Source: Akkermansia muciniphila (lineage in GTDB: Bacteria; Verrucomicrobiota; Verrucomicrobiia; Verrucomicrobiales; Verrucomicrobiaceae). From it: a stretch of 64,000 nucleotides of DNA. The stretch spans positions 1 to 64,000 of the forward strand of contig CAMCWM010000004.1 of assembly GCA_945882215.1 (NCBI GenBank), read 5' to 3'. Position 1 is the stretch's first letter; every line of letters starts with the position of its first letter. Positions 1 to 8,576 of the stretch are shown here, in pieces. The position numbers were made by a program, and so were the translations under genes. The notes below the pieces were generated by a model. It saw only the letters and a program-made list of their open reading frames with translations, had not been told where the DNA came from and did no database searches.

Positions 1-235
1 CTCGGCGCGATTGCCCGGCGCGGGCTTCGCCTCGGCCTTGGTGCGTTCTGCATCGAGGATGCGATGCTCGGTTTCGGCAAAGGCACGCGATTGGGCGAGG
101 TAGGCGGTCCACTCGGCCCGCTGTGCTTCTGGGAGCTTCGCGAGAAGCTCGTCGGTGAGCATGGTGAAGGGCTTTTCGGCGGCCTGAGCGAAGAGCAAAG
201 GGCAAAGGGCAAAGGGCGAAGAAGAGGAGGCGCAT
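1..235 (-). CDS. N-terminal part of a secreted protein, possibly pectate lyase-like (runs off window; signal peptide out of frame)
   Basis: Minus strand from ATG at 235 reads MRLLFFALCPLPFALRSG. The mature frame (..LFAQAAEKPFTMLTDELLAKLPEAQRAEWTAYLAQSRAFAETEHRILDAERTKAEAKPAPGNRAE) is offset by +1 through a 3x7-bp repeat. The N-terminus resembles PVC pectate lyases from memory only. Confidence 0.5.
   Translation of the reverse strand, partial: MRLLFFALCPLPFALRSGRRKALHHAHRRASREAPRSTAGRVDRLPRPIACLCRNRASHPRCRTHQGRGEARAGQSRR
197..217. repeat. Heptanucleotide tandem repeat AAAGGGC x3 (GCCCTTT on minus strand)
   Basis: Direct reading: aaagggc aaagggc aaagggc at 197-203, 204-210, 211-217. Confidence 0.95.
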
Positions 236-255
236 GGTGGAAAATGGAGGGGTTT

Positions 256-333
256 AACCGCTGATATGACGCTGATTAAACGCTAATGGCAGAATTCAAT
301 CATCGGCGTCTCATTAGCGTCATATCAGCGGTT
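256..333. repeat. 18-bp perfect inverted repeat with internal ~11-nt periodic CGCTRAT motifs
   Basis: AACCGCTGATATGACGCT (256-273) versus AGCGTCATATCAGCGGTT (316-333); CGCTGATATGA/CGCTGATTAAA/CGCTAATGGCA periodicity. Confidence 0.85.
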
Positions 334-357
334 CAAAGACATGTATTATGTTTGAGG

Positions 358-1389
358 TCAGGCTTCATCCAGCACGGCCAGTTCGCTGAGCAGCGTGGTG
401 GCGTAGGTGCCTTTGGGCAGGGCGAAAGTCAGCTCGAGGTCGCCGTTTTCAAGGGCGGTGAAGCTGGGTTGCTCGGGGCGCAGGCGCATGACGCGGCGCT
501 CCTGGCGCAGACCGGCGGCTTCGAGGCCGGAGGTGAGCGCGGGGTGCTCGGCGGCGATGGCGGATTCGAGTTCGCGTACTTTGCCGACGCTTTGGAGCTC
601 GCCCACGCCCCAGAGCGGCGCGGTGAGTTCGCACACGCCTAGCTGGAAGCGCTGGACTTCATCGCCGCGATGTTTCTCGGGCAGGAGGATGGTGCCGTTG
701 TCGGCGAAGCCATAGACCTCGCCGCTCAGGGCGCGATCCCAGGTGCCAGCGGACATGCGTGCGGCGACGACGGCATTGAAGAGGTGACTGCGTGCCGCCG
801 AGAGCAAAATGCCGCGCAGCAGGCGGTCGGGGCTGAAGTCACCGCGAAACATGGCGAGCGCTTTTTCGACGTTGCGGCCTTCGTTGCCGAAACGCTGCGT
901 GCCGAAGTAGTTCGGCGCACCGCGTTCGACGATGCGCTGCCAGCGCTCGGCGGCGAGCGTGGCGTCGAAGTCCGGCTCACGCAGGCGAATGGTGAAGCGA
1001 TTGCCGAGATGGATGCCACGGCGGAGTTTACGAGTGTTTCGCGTGATGCGCAGCACGCGCAGGCCCTCCGACTCCAGCGCGGCTGGCTCGGGCGAAGGCT
1101 GTCCCGGCATGTGCAGGCTGAACCACTGCCGCGTGACAGCGTGGCGGTCCTTCAAGCCGCAGTGACTGACCAAGCGATGCCGCAAGCCCAGCGCATCCGC
1201 GAGGCGTGCGGCGGCGGTGTTGCTGTCGAGATCCCGTTTTTCCACCCAGACGAGGCAGTGCTCGCCCTCGCCCGAGGGTTCAAAGCCGAGCACTTCCTCG
1301 ACGACGAAATCCTCCGGCACGGATTTGAACCGCGCACGCCCCAACGGGCCGCCGTGCAGGTGGGGAAGGTGATCGGGGTCAAAGGTCAT
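358..1389 (-). CDS. truD: tRNA pseudouridine(13) synthase TruD
   Basis: 343 aa; FKSVPEDFVVEEVLGFEPSGEGEHCLVWVEKRDLDSNTAA, HCGLKDRHAVTRQWFSLH and NYFGTQRFGNEGRN are TruD-type motifs. Confidence 0.93.
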   Translation of the reverse strand: MTFDPDHLPHLHGGPLGRARFKSVPEDFVVEEVLGFEPSGEGEHCLVWVEKRDLDSNTAAARLADALGLRHRLVSHCGLKDRHAVTRQWFSLHMPGQPSPEPAALESEGLRVLRITRNTRKLRRGIHLGNRFTIRLREPDFDATLAAERWQRIVERGAPNYFGTQRFGNEGRNVEKALAMFRGDFSPDRLLRGILLSAARSHLFNAVVAARMSAGTWDRALSGEVYGFADNGTILLPEKHRGDEVQRFQLGVCELTAPLWGVGELQSVGKVRELESAIAAEHPALTSGLEAAGLRQERRVMRLRPEQPSFTALENGDLELTFALPKGTYATTLLSELAVLDEA

Positions 1390-1499
1390 CGGGTTTTCTG
1401 ATCCTGCTTCATCGCCTCGAAGGATTTGAGCAAGTTCTCTTTCTTCTTGCCTCGCTATGAGGAAAGTTGGTCTGCTGCCTCAAGCATGTGTCCAAAGCA

Positions 1500-2858
1500 T
1501 CACGGCTTCTGCCACGGCGTGCTGCCGCCACGTTGAATGTGCTTCCGCAGACCTTCAGCCATCTCGTTGAAGACTTTCGGAGCTTTCGTGGCGACGTTCA
1601 TCGTCTCCTGCGGATCGTTCTTCAGATTGTAGAGCTCAAGCGGGCTGTAGGGATCGTTTTGCATGAGCTTCCATTCACCACGAATCAGCGCCTCGTAGTT
1701 TTTGCCACCGTAAATTTTACCGCCTTCACGCCGGACGAAGTAAAGATCACGCGGAGTGGTGACGCTGCCGCCTTTCAGGATCGGCACGAGGCTCACGGCA
1801 TCAAGTTCAGGCGAGGGCTTGGCTCCAGCGAGTTCGAGGAAGGTGGGAAATAGGTCGAAGTTCAGCCCCTGGTAATCGCTGCGGCTGCCGGGCTTGATTT
1901 GCGGAGGCCAGCGCATCATAAAGGGCACACGCAGGCCGCCGTCGTAATGATCCTGCTTCCCGCCGTGCCACGGATCATTGTTCTGCGCATGAGGCACGGA
2001 GCCGCCGTTATCTGCGCTGAAAACGACCAGGGTGTTTTCTTCCAAACCCGTCTCCTTGAGCACGGCGAGCACCTGGCCGATGCGATCATCGAGATGCTCG
2101 ACGAAGGCGACGTTCATTGCACGCTTCTCATCGAGCTGCGGCGCGCGTGCTTTCACCTTCGCCAGCCATTCCGCCGGTGGTTCGATGGGAAAATGTGGCG
2201 CGTTGTAGGCGAGGTAGAGAAAGAACGGCTTGTCCTTCGACTTCGCCCGCTCGCGCAGGTAATCGCCAGCCCAATCGGTGAAAATGTCCGTCGCGTGGCC
2301 TTGTGGGTCGATGACCTCGGCATTGAGACGCATGTAGTTGTTTCCGTGGCGCAGATGCGTCGTGTAGCTGTCCATCATGTCGCCGAGGAAGCCGTGAAAG
2401 TGGTCAAAGCCGCGCTCATTCGGCGTGTTTGGCGATTCGAGGCCGAGATGCCATTTCCCGATGATGCCAGTGTGATAGCCGACCTTCTTCAATTCATCAG
2501 CAATCGTCGGCACACCCGGTTTGAAGCAGCCCCAGGAGTTCTCCTGCTGCGTGCGGATCACGCCCGGCACTCCGACGCGATCCGCGTAGCGCCCCGTGAG
2601 CAACGCAGCGCGCGAAGGCGAGCACACCGTGCAGTTCGCCCGCATCGCCGTGAACAGCATGCCTTCCTGCCCGATGCGGTCGATGTTCGGCGTCCGCACA
2701 TCGGAAGCGTGATAGGCCGACACATCGCCATAGCCATGATCATCGGCGAAGATGAGGAGAAAATTTGGCTGCGACGCGATGAGCGGAGAACTGAAGGTGA
2801 GAAAGAGTAGAAAAAGCCGGTTCATACGTTGATGGGGTTCATTTCCGCGTGCGGCCAT
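1500..2858 (-). CDS. Sulfatase (Cys-type, arylsulfatase family)
   Basis: Signal peptide; NFLLIFADDHGYGDVSAY; CSPSRAALLTGRY (CxPSR signature); GKWHLG; FSADNGG. Confidence 0.93.
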   Translation of the reverse strand: MAARGNEPHQRMNRLFLLFLTFSSPLIASQPNFLLIFADDHGYGDVSAYHASDVRTPNIDRIGQEGMLFTAMRANCTVCSPSRAALLTGRYADRVGVPGVIRTQQENSWGCFKPGVPTIADELKKVGYHTGIIGKWHLGLESPNTPNERGFDHFHGFLGDMMDSYTTHLRHGNNYMRLNAEVIDPQGHATDIFTDWAGDYLRERAKSKDKPFFLYLAYNAPHFPIEPPAEWLAKVKARAPQLDEKRAMNVAFVEHLDDRIGQVLAVLKETGLEENTLVVFSADNGGSVPHAQNNDPWHGGKQDHYDGGLRVPFMMRWPPQIKPGSRSDYQGLNFDLFPTFLELAGAKPSPELDAVSLVPILKGGSVTTPRDLYFVRREGGKIYGGKNYEALIRGEWKLMQNDPYSPLELYNLKNDPQETMNVATKAPKVFNEMAEGLRKHIQRGGSTPWQKP

Positions 2859-4245
2859 TGTCGCGGGCCTGAGCGAGCTGGGTGCTGAGTTGTTTCACGA
2901 CATCGGGATGCTCTGGGACGATGTTTTTGGTTTCTCCGACATCTTGGGTGAGGTCGAAGAGCGTTTGCTGCTTGCCGTCTTTGCTCTCCGTGAACTTCCA
3001 GCGGCTGGAGCGGACGGCGAGGATGTTATCCTGCGTGTCGCCCTGCATGATGGTGATGGGGCGGATGGGAGCGGCGAGCGATGGATCGCGCAGCGCGGGC
3101 AGGATGTCGAAGGAGTCCTCGCCAGCGTTGTCAGGCAATTTTGTGCCGACGATGCTGGCGATGGTGGCGAGCAGGTCGGTGAGGTTGATGGTTTGTGCCG
3201 AAGTCGAGGCTGCGGGGATCTGGCCGGGCCAGCGGACAATGAACGGCACGCGATGCCCGCCCTCGAACGGCGAGCCTTTGCCATCGTGCCAGGGACCGTT
3301 CGTGAGGTGGCCCATCGCCTTGGCGTCGTGCTTGGCGGTGCGGAATTTTTCACGCACGCCACCGGCCTCGCTGGCGAGATTGAGCTTCACTTTTTGCGTG
3401 CCTTTGAAATCGTTCGGCGTGCCGCCGTTGTCGCTGGTGAAGAAGAACAGCGTGCGCTCGGAGAGCTTGAGTTCATCCAGCGTGGCGAGGATTTCGCCGA
3501 CGTGGGCATCGAGTTCCTGAATGTGATCGCCGAGCAGGCCGGCCTGGCTCGTGCCACGAAACGCTGCCGCCGGGGTGATGTGCGTGTGTGATGCGCAGGG
3601 CGTGAAGTAGAGGAAGAAGGGCCGGTCATGATGCTCGCGGATGAAGCCGATGGCCTTCGCAGTGAGCGTGGTGTCCACCAGGTCTTCCACACGCGGCTGC
3701 GCGACGCCTTCGGGGAACTCGCTGCCCTCCACGATGCGATACGCTTCGCCCGGCTTTCGCCCGACGATGTCGTGATTTTCGATGAAGACGCGGTAGCGGT
3801 CGTTGTGGTTCTGCGGCACGCCGAAGTGATAATCAAACCCCACCTCCAGCGGTCCGGTGATGGGTAGTTGGTTCCAATCCTTGCTGTAACCGAGATGCCA
3901 CTTCCCAATCGCCGCCGAGCGATAGCCCTGCGCCTTCAGCATCGACGCGATGTTCAGGCGGTCCTGCTCAATATGATAATCATTCCCCTTCTTGTGCAGC
4001 CGCCACGGCGACCGCCCCGAAAGCAGTCCATAACGCGAAGGCGAACACACGGACGCGGGCGAGTGAGCATCCGTGAAACGCACGCCCTCACGCGCCAGTC
4101 GATCAATATTCGGCGTCTTGATCTTCGTCGCGCCGTAACAGCCCACATCGCCGTAGCCGAGGTCATCGGCGAGGATGATGACGATGTTCGGCTGCGCCGC
4201 GAAAAGGGCGGGGCAGAGGGTGAGGAGGAAAAGGAAGTGTTTCAT
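2839..4245 (-). CDS. Sulfatase (Cys-type, arylsulfatase family)
   Basis: PNIVIILADDLGYGDVGCYGA; VCSPSRYGLLSGR; GKWHLGY; FFTSDNGG; overlaps the neighbouring sulfatase gene. Confidence 0.93.
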   Translation of the reverse strand: MKHFLFLLTLCPALFAAQPNIVIILADDLGYGDVGCYGATKIKTPNIDRLAREGVRFTDAHSPASVCSPSRYGLLSGRSPWRLHKKGNDYHIEQDRLNIASMLKAQGYRSAAIGKWHLGYSKDWNQLPITGPLEVGFDYHFGVPQNHNDRYRVFIENHDIVGRKPGEAYRIVEGSEFPEGVAQPRVEDLVDTTLTAKAIGFIREHHDRPFFLYFTPCASHTHITPAAAFRGTSQAGLLGDHIQELDAHVGEILATLDELKLSERTLFFFTSDNGGTPNDFKGTQKVKLNLASEAGGVREKFRTAKHDAKAMGHLTNGPWHDGKGSPFEGGHRVPFIVRWPGQIPAASTSAQTINLTDLLATIASIVGTKLPDNAGEDSFDILPALRDPSLAAPIRPITIMQGDTQDNILAVRSSRWKFTESKDGKQQTLFDLTQDVGETKNIVPEHPDVVKQLSTQLAQARDNGRTRK

Positions 4246-5771
4246 GGCAGCTTCGGTTTCACGGGGGTCTTATTTTCCTTATCGACAGGATAGACGGCCT
4301 GTTGTTCTTCGAGACCAGCGATCATGCCTTGCATGAGACGCTTCAATTCGGCGGGCTTCACGGCGGCGAGGTCGCTTTGCTCAAAAGGATCGGCTTTGAG
4401 GTTGTAGAGTTGGTAATGACTGCCGCCGGAGACAGCGGTCGGAAAGTAGTGGTAGATGACCTTCCACTCGCCATCGCGAAAGGTGGTGAAGTAGTCCGTG
4501 CGATGTGGCGCGTGCGGGTAGTGCATGAGAAATTTTTCATCGCGCGTGCTGTCGGGTTTGGCGGTGAGAAGGGTGTCGAGCTTCCTGCCATCGACGGCGT
4601 GTTGCGCGGGCGCTTTGATGCCGGTGAGGTCGAGGAGAGTGGGAAACATGTCATACACGGCTGCCTGCTGGCTTTGAATGGCTCCGGCAGCGATGGGAAG
4701 ACGTTTTTGATGGGCGTTGTCGCTGTTTTGTTTCGCCCAGGCGGCGATGAAGGGCACTCTCATGCCACCCTCGTAGTGAGAACCTTTTTTACCGCGCAAC
4801 GGTGCCGCGCATGCGACTTCGTGCTGATGCCCAAGCGGTGCATCGCTGCCGTTGTCGCCGAGGAAGAGGACGAGCGTGTTGTCGGCGATGCCGAGGGCGT
4901 CAAGATGGTCGAGGACATCACCGAGCGACTTGTCCATGCCTTCGATCAGTGTGGCAAAAGCCTGCGCCTGAGGCGACTTGCCGCTGTTGGTGTAGTTCGC
5001 GGCGAAACGCGGATCGGAATCGAATGGCGCATGCACGGCGTATTGGGCGAAGTAGAGGAAGAAGGGCTTCTGAGCCTTCACCGCATCACTCACATGCGCC
5101 TTGGCTTCGATGGTCAGAGCTTCGGTGAGGAAGATATCCTGCCCGTGATACTTCTCCAGACCCTGGACGGCATGGCTGCCACGTTTGACCTTGGCATTGG
5201 CCTTCGTGGGGCGGTCGAAGTTCTGCTTGCCGTAGTAGCTGCCCGGCGCGCCGATGGAGCCGCCGGCCACATTGATGTCGAAGCCGATCTTCGTTGGATC
5301 AGCACCGTCAAAGGCACGCGGCGCGAAGTGGCCTTTGCCGACGTGGATGGTGCGGTAGCCCGCGCCTTTGAGAAGGCCCGGCAGGGTGACATCGTTGGGC
5401 TTGAGGCCTTTCCAGTTCCAGTCCGCCGGCCCTTGAGGTCCGGCATTGTCGTTGTCAGGATTGATCCAGTTCGTGGTGCGGTGACGTGCCGCATTCTGCC
5501 CGGTCATGATGGAGATGCGTGTCGGCGAGCACACACTCATGGCGCAGAAGTTGTTGAAGCGAATGCCGCGCGCTGCGAGCCGCTCCATGTTCGGCGTGCG
5601 GTAGAAGTCGTTGAGCGGGTAGCGCTTCGCTTTGCCCTCGGCGTCGGTCAAAAACGGCAGCGAGGTGTCCATGACGCCCATGTCATCGACGAGCATGATG
5701 ACGATATTCGGCGGTGATGCGGCGAACAGAGACGAACTGAGGGCAAGGAGGAAAAGCAGCAGGTGTTTCAT
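4242..5771 (-). CDS. Sulfatase (Cys-type)
   Basis: PNIVIMLVDDMGVMDTSLPF; VCSPTRISIMTGQ; HVGKGHF; LFLGDNGSDAP; 4-bp overlap with the downstream sulfatase. Confidence 0.93.
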   Translation of the reverse strand: MKHLLLFLLALSSSLFAASPPNIVIMLVDDMGVMDTSLPFLTDAEGKAKRYPLNDFYRTPNMERLAARGIRFNNFCAMSVCSPTRISIMTGQNAARHRTTNWINPDNDNAGPQGPADWNWKGLKPNDVTLPGLLKGAGYRTIHVGKGHFAPRAFDGADPTKIGFDINVAGGSIGAPGSYYGKQNFDRPTKANAKVKRGSHAVQGLEKYHGQDIFLTEALTIEAKAHVSDAVKAQKPFFLYFAQYAVHAPFDSDPRFAANYTNSGKSPQAQAFATLIEGMDKSLGDVLDHLDALGIADNTLVLFLGDNGSDAPLGHQHEVACAAPLRGKKGSHYEGGMRVPFIAAWAKQNSDNAHQKRLPIAAGAIQSQQAAVYDMFPTLLDLTGIKAPAQHAVDGRKLDTLLTAKPDSTRDEKFLMHYPHAPHRTDYFTTFRDGEWKVIYHYFPTAVSGGSHYQLYNLKADPFEQSDLAAVKPAELKRLMQGMIAGLEEQQAVYPVDKENKTPVKPKLP

Positions 5772-5818
5772 GGCCGAATGCTAACGGCATGAAGCGCGAC
5801 CTGTTGCAGCGGATGCGA

Positions 5819-7417
5819 TCACTTCACGGCGGCGCGATGCTTCCGTCCGTTCAGCAGCGCGCCGATCCAGGTGTAGCGCGCCAGATATTCGTAGCTGACC
5901 AGCAGCAACGCAAAGACACCGCCGCAGACCAGCGCAAACTTCAATCCCGGTGCCAGCGGCCAGTCACGCACCCAAAGCTGCGCGGCGATCACGAGCGGCA
6001 GATGCGCGAGATACATCCAGTAAGAGGCATCGGATAGATAGCGAATCCACGGCCGCTCCTGCGACACGAAACGACGAAACAGGCCCATCATCGCCGCGCT
6101 CATCATCCAGACGTAGATGACTTGAAGCAGTATCGCCATGCCGCGCAGCTTTGCGCCACCGTAAGTGGTTGCGAGACCTGCGGGATACACGATGAGCAAT
6201 GCAAGGGGCAGCATCAGCCACCAGCGGCGGCCCAGGCGGCCTTCGTGGTCCTCACTGTCGAAGTACAGCGCGCCATAGCCGAAGAAGATGGCGTAGTAGG
6301 CCAGCAGATGGAACGGCGGCAGGATGCTCGATGAGGTGTCCGGGCCGAAGTTCGGCATCGCGCGGCCCATGAACCACGCGGGGATCAAAGTGAGCGGCAC
6401 CAGCCAGAGATAACTCAGCGATGAAGTGACCCAGCGGCGCGGCGCAGGCTTCCATCCGATACGATTCGCGATCCAGGCACACACCGCGAAGCCCGCCACC
6501 ATCCAGCAGAGGAACCACAGGAACCAAAGATGACTGAAGATCGGCATCTGCGTCAGAAACAGCCAGAGCGCGAGCAACGGACGCGGTTTGGCCTCCTCCC
6601 CGCTCCCACCGAGCATCTGCCGCACCTCCTGGCGGCCCTTCGTGACCGATTTCTCCTCCACCGGCACTTTCATGACCTTGGCGATGAATTGCGTCACGCT
6701 CCAGTCCACCAGCGTCGCGTCTAGCGCCGTCTCGCCGCGCTCATTCTTGATCTTGGGGTCGGCACCGGCCTTCAGCAGCTCGCGTGCGATGTCCGCACGG
6801 CCGAGAAACGCGGCACCATGCAAAGCGGTGCCGCCATCGCGATTCGCACGCTTTGCATCCGCTCCGCGCTGCAAGAGCAGCTTCACGACTTCATCACGCC
6901 CGAAGATGGTCGCGTAGCTCAGCGGCGTCACGCCGAGCACGGGGTCGGGCGCGTTCACCTCCGCGCCGTCATCAAGCAGGCGTTGCACGACATCGCGATC
7001 TCCAGCTGCGCAGGCCTTCCATAAGGTCGGCGGCCCTTGTTCGGCCCTTCGTGACTCGGATTGCGCCGCGACCGCGCCGAGCCAGAACATCGCGGGCACG
7101 ATCGTCAGCGTGCCGAGCAGCAGCGGCAGAAACACACGTTTGAACCGGTGCGCGATCACCGCCCGCAGTCCGCGCCGCCGCCAAAGCATCGCGGTGAAAA
7201 AACCGCTCAGCACAAAAAACAGCGGCATGCGAAAGCCATGCACCGCGCTGATGAGCACCTGAAAAACACTGCTCGTGCGCGAGTCCTGCACCATCCATGG
7301 CCCGCCGGTGAAGGACAGCGCAGCATGCAGGGCGATGCCCAGCAGCATCGCAAACGCACGCAGGGCATCGAGATCATGACGGCGGGCGGAGGCCGGTGGA
7401 AGTTCCATGAAGTGCAT
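5819..7417 (-). CDS. Acyltransferase-3 family membrane protein with inserted ankyrin repeats
   Basis: RRHDLDALRAFAMLLGIALHAALSF ... LFFVLSGFF, multiple TM segments, and an ankyrin block (GVTPLSYATIFGRDEVVKLLLQRGADAK..GGTALHGAAFLGRADIARELLKAGADP). The ORF-track GTG start at 7441 lies in an inverted repeat; ATG at 7417 or 7408 is preferred. Confidence 0.85.
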   Translation of the reverse strand: MHFMELPPASARRHDLDALRAFAMLLGIALHAALSFTGGPWMVQDSRTSSVFQVLISAVHGFRMPLFFVLSGFFTAMLWRRRGLRAVIAHRFKRVFLPLLLGTLTIVPAMFWLGAVAAQSESRRAEQGPPTLWKACAAGDRDVVQRLLDDGAEVNAPDPVLGVTPLSYATIFGRDEVVKLLLQRGADAKRANRDGGTALHGAAFLGRADIARELLKAGADPKIKNERGETALDATLVDWSVTQFIAKVMKVPVEEKSVTKGRQEVRQMLGGSGEEAKPRPLLALWLFLTQMPIFSHLWFLWFLCWMVAGFAVCAWIANRIGWKPAPRRWVTSSLSYLWLVPLTLIPAWFMGRAMPNFGPDTSSSILPPFHLLAYYAIFFGYGALYFDSEDHEGRLGRRWWLMLPLALLIVYPAGLATTYGGAKLRGMAILLQVIYVWMMSAAMMGLFRRFVSQERPWIRYLSDASYWMYLAHLPLVIAAQLWVRDWPLAPGLKFALVCGGVFALLLVSYEYLARYTWIGALLNGRKHRAAVK

Positions 7418-7423
7418 GAAGGA

Positions 7424-7523
7424 GTCTGGAGTGAATGGCACTGAGCTAAGCCTGTTTTAGGACGAGAAATGGTTGAAAATTTGATACCAAATGGGCCTCA
7501 ACTCAGTGCCATTCACTCCAGAC
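7424..7523. repeat. MITE/REP-like element: 22-bp perfect inverted repeats with 56-bp spacer
   Basis: GTCTGGAGTGAATGGCACTGAG (7424-7445) and its exact reverse complement CTCAGTGCCATTCACTCCAGAC (7502-7523). Confidence 0.8.
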
Positions 7524-7818
7524 CCTTTCCTTTTCACTCTCACAGCTTTATCCCCCTTGTGTCAAAACTTATGAGGCAACAGGGGACAGGTGTGACATCA
7601 GAAAAAATATTTGATCATCCGAGGCAGACCTGTTAGCCTGATTCCAAAGTCAATTTTGCCCCAAACATTAAGGCGCTGCCCAACATCACCCGTGACTTCT
7701 CTTGGAAGACTCCATCCCTCTTTTGACATCTCCAATTGGTCGTTATTCTCGCCGTCGGCTCCTCTGCACCATTCAGGTCTGGCCCGCGTGAAAGTAATTC
7801 ATAACACTATTCACTGAA

Positions 7819-8223
7819 ATGATTGTTCCACGCAAAGACCATAGTCGAGTGGTTGGACGGAAAATCTCCAGTCCACTTAGTCTTGCCGCTGGTCGACTGG
7901 CTTTGGTGCTTTTAGCAACGTTCTGGTGGGTGAAAGCTGAATCGGCTACTCCCTTTGATCCCACCAAAAAGTCAGGCGTCACTTCCTCATTTGTTGGTGA
8001 TACATTGATCTTCACTAACCATAATACAGACAAGGATGTTTCCGTCACCTTCAAGATAGAGTATTGGAAAGACAATAACTTTTGGAAAGTTAGGAAGCAG
8101 GAACGAGTGGAGATCGGTCGGGGAGGTACTGCCACTGTGAAGGTCATTCGGCCCGGCAATGTGCCGATCTCAGCACTCGGTGCAGCTATCATTAGCGGCG
8201 TACACAAGAAGATGTCCCCCTAG
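7819..8223 (+). CDS. Hypothetical protein with N-terminal hydrophobic segment
   Basis: 134-aa ORF in a lower-GC patch; LSLAAGRLALVLLATFWWVKAESA followed by a beta-rich tail. No family recognised. Confidence 0.5.
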   Translation: MIVPRKDHSRVVGRKISSPLSLAAGRLALVLLATFWWVKAESATPFDPTKKSGVTSSFVGDTLIFTNHNTDKDVSVTFKIEYWKDNNFWKVRKQERVEIGRGGTATVKVIRPGNVPISALGAAIISGVHKKMSP

Positions 8224-8576
8224 GGGAAAAGGAAAAGATGCCAGGCATTCCTTAACTGACCGCAGCTAAAGCGTTGGTGCTGAGAGCATGGCCGCGAATC
8301 TGGCGCAGGACGTGATCACGGACACCTATGTGAGCAGCAGCGCGGGCAGGCTGACGTTTTCCGGCAACACGTCGAACAGCGCTTCGGTCAGCTTGAGCGC
8401 GGACTACTTCGCCGTATCCGTCAACTGTAGCACCCTAGCCTGCCGCTTGACTTTGGGCGGCAGGTTGAGGGTGATGGCGGTGCGCACGCAGGAAGATGAC
8501 ATGGGGCCGGGCTTCCATGACACAAGGAAGGCGGTGGAAACTGCCGCTTCATGCGTTGGTCACGCGGCGTTTTCGA

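Noticed and set aside
286-1401. Plus-strand ORFs 286-642 and 670-1401
   Set aside because: Antisense to truD, which has clear family motifs.
4302-5717. 471-aa plus-strand ORF
   Set aside because: Antisense to a sulfatase with intact active-site signature; composition typical of reverse-complement artefact.
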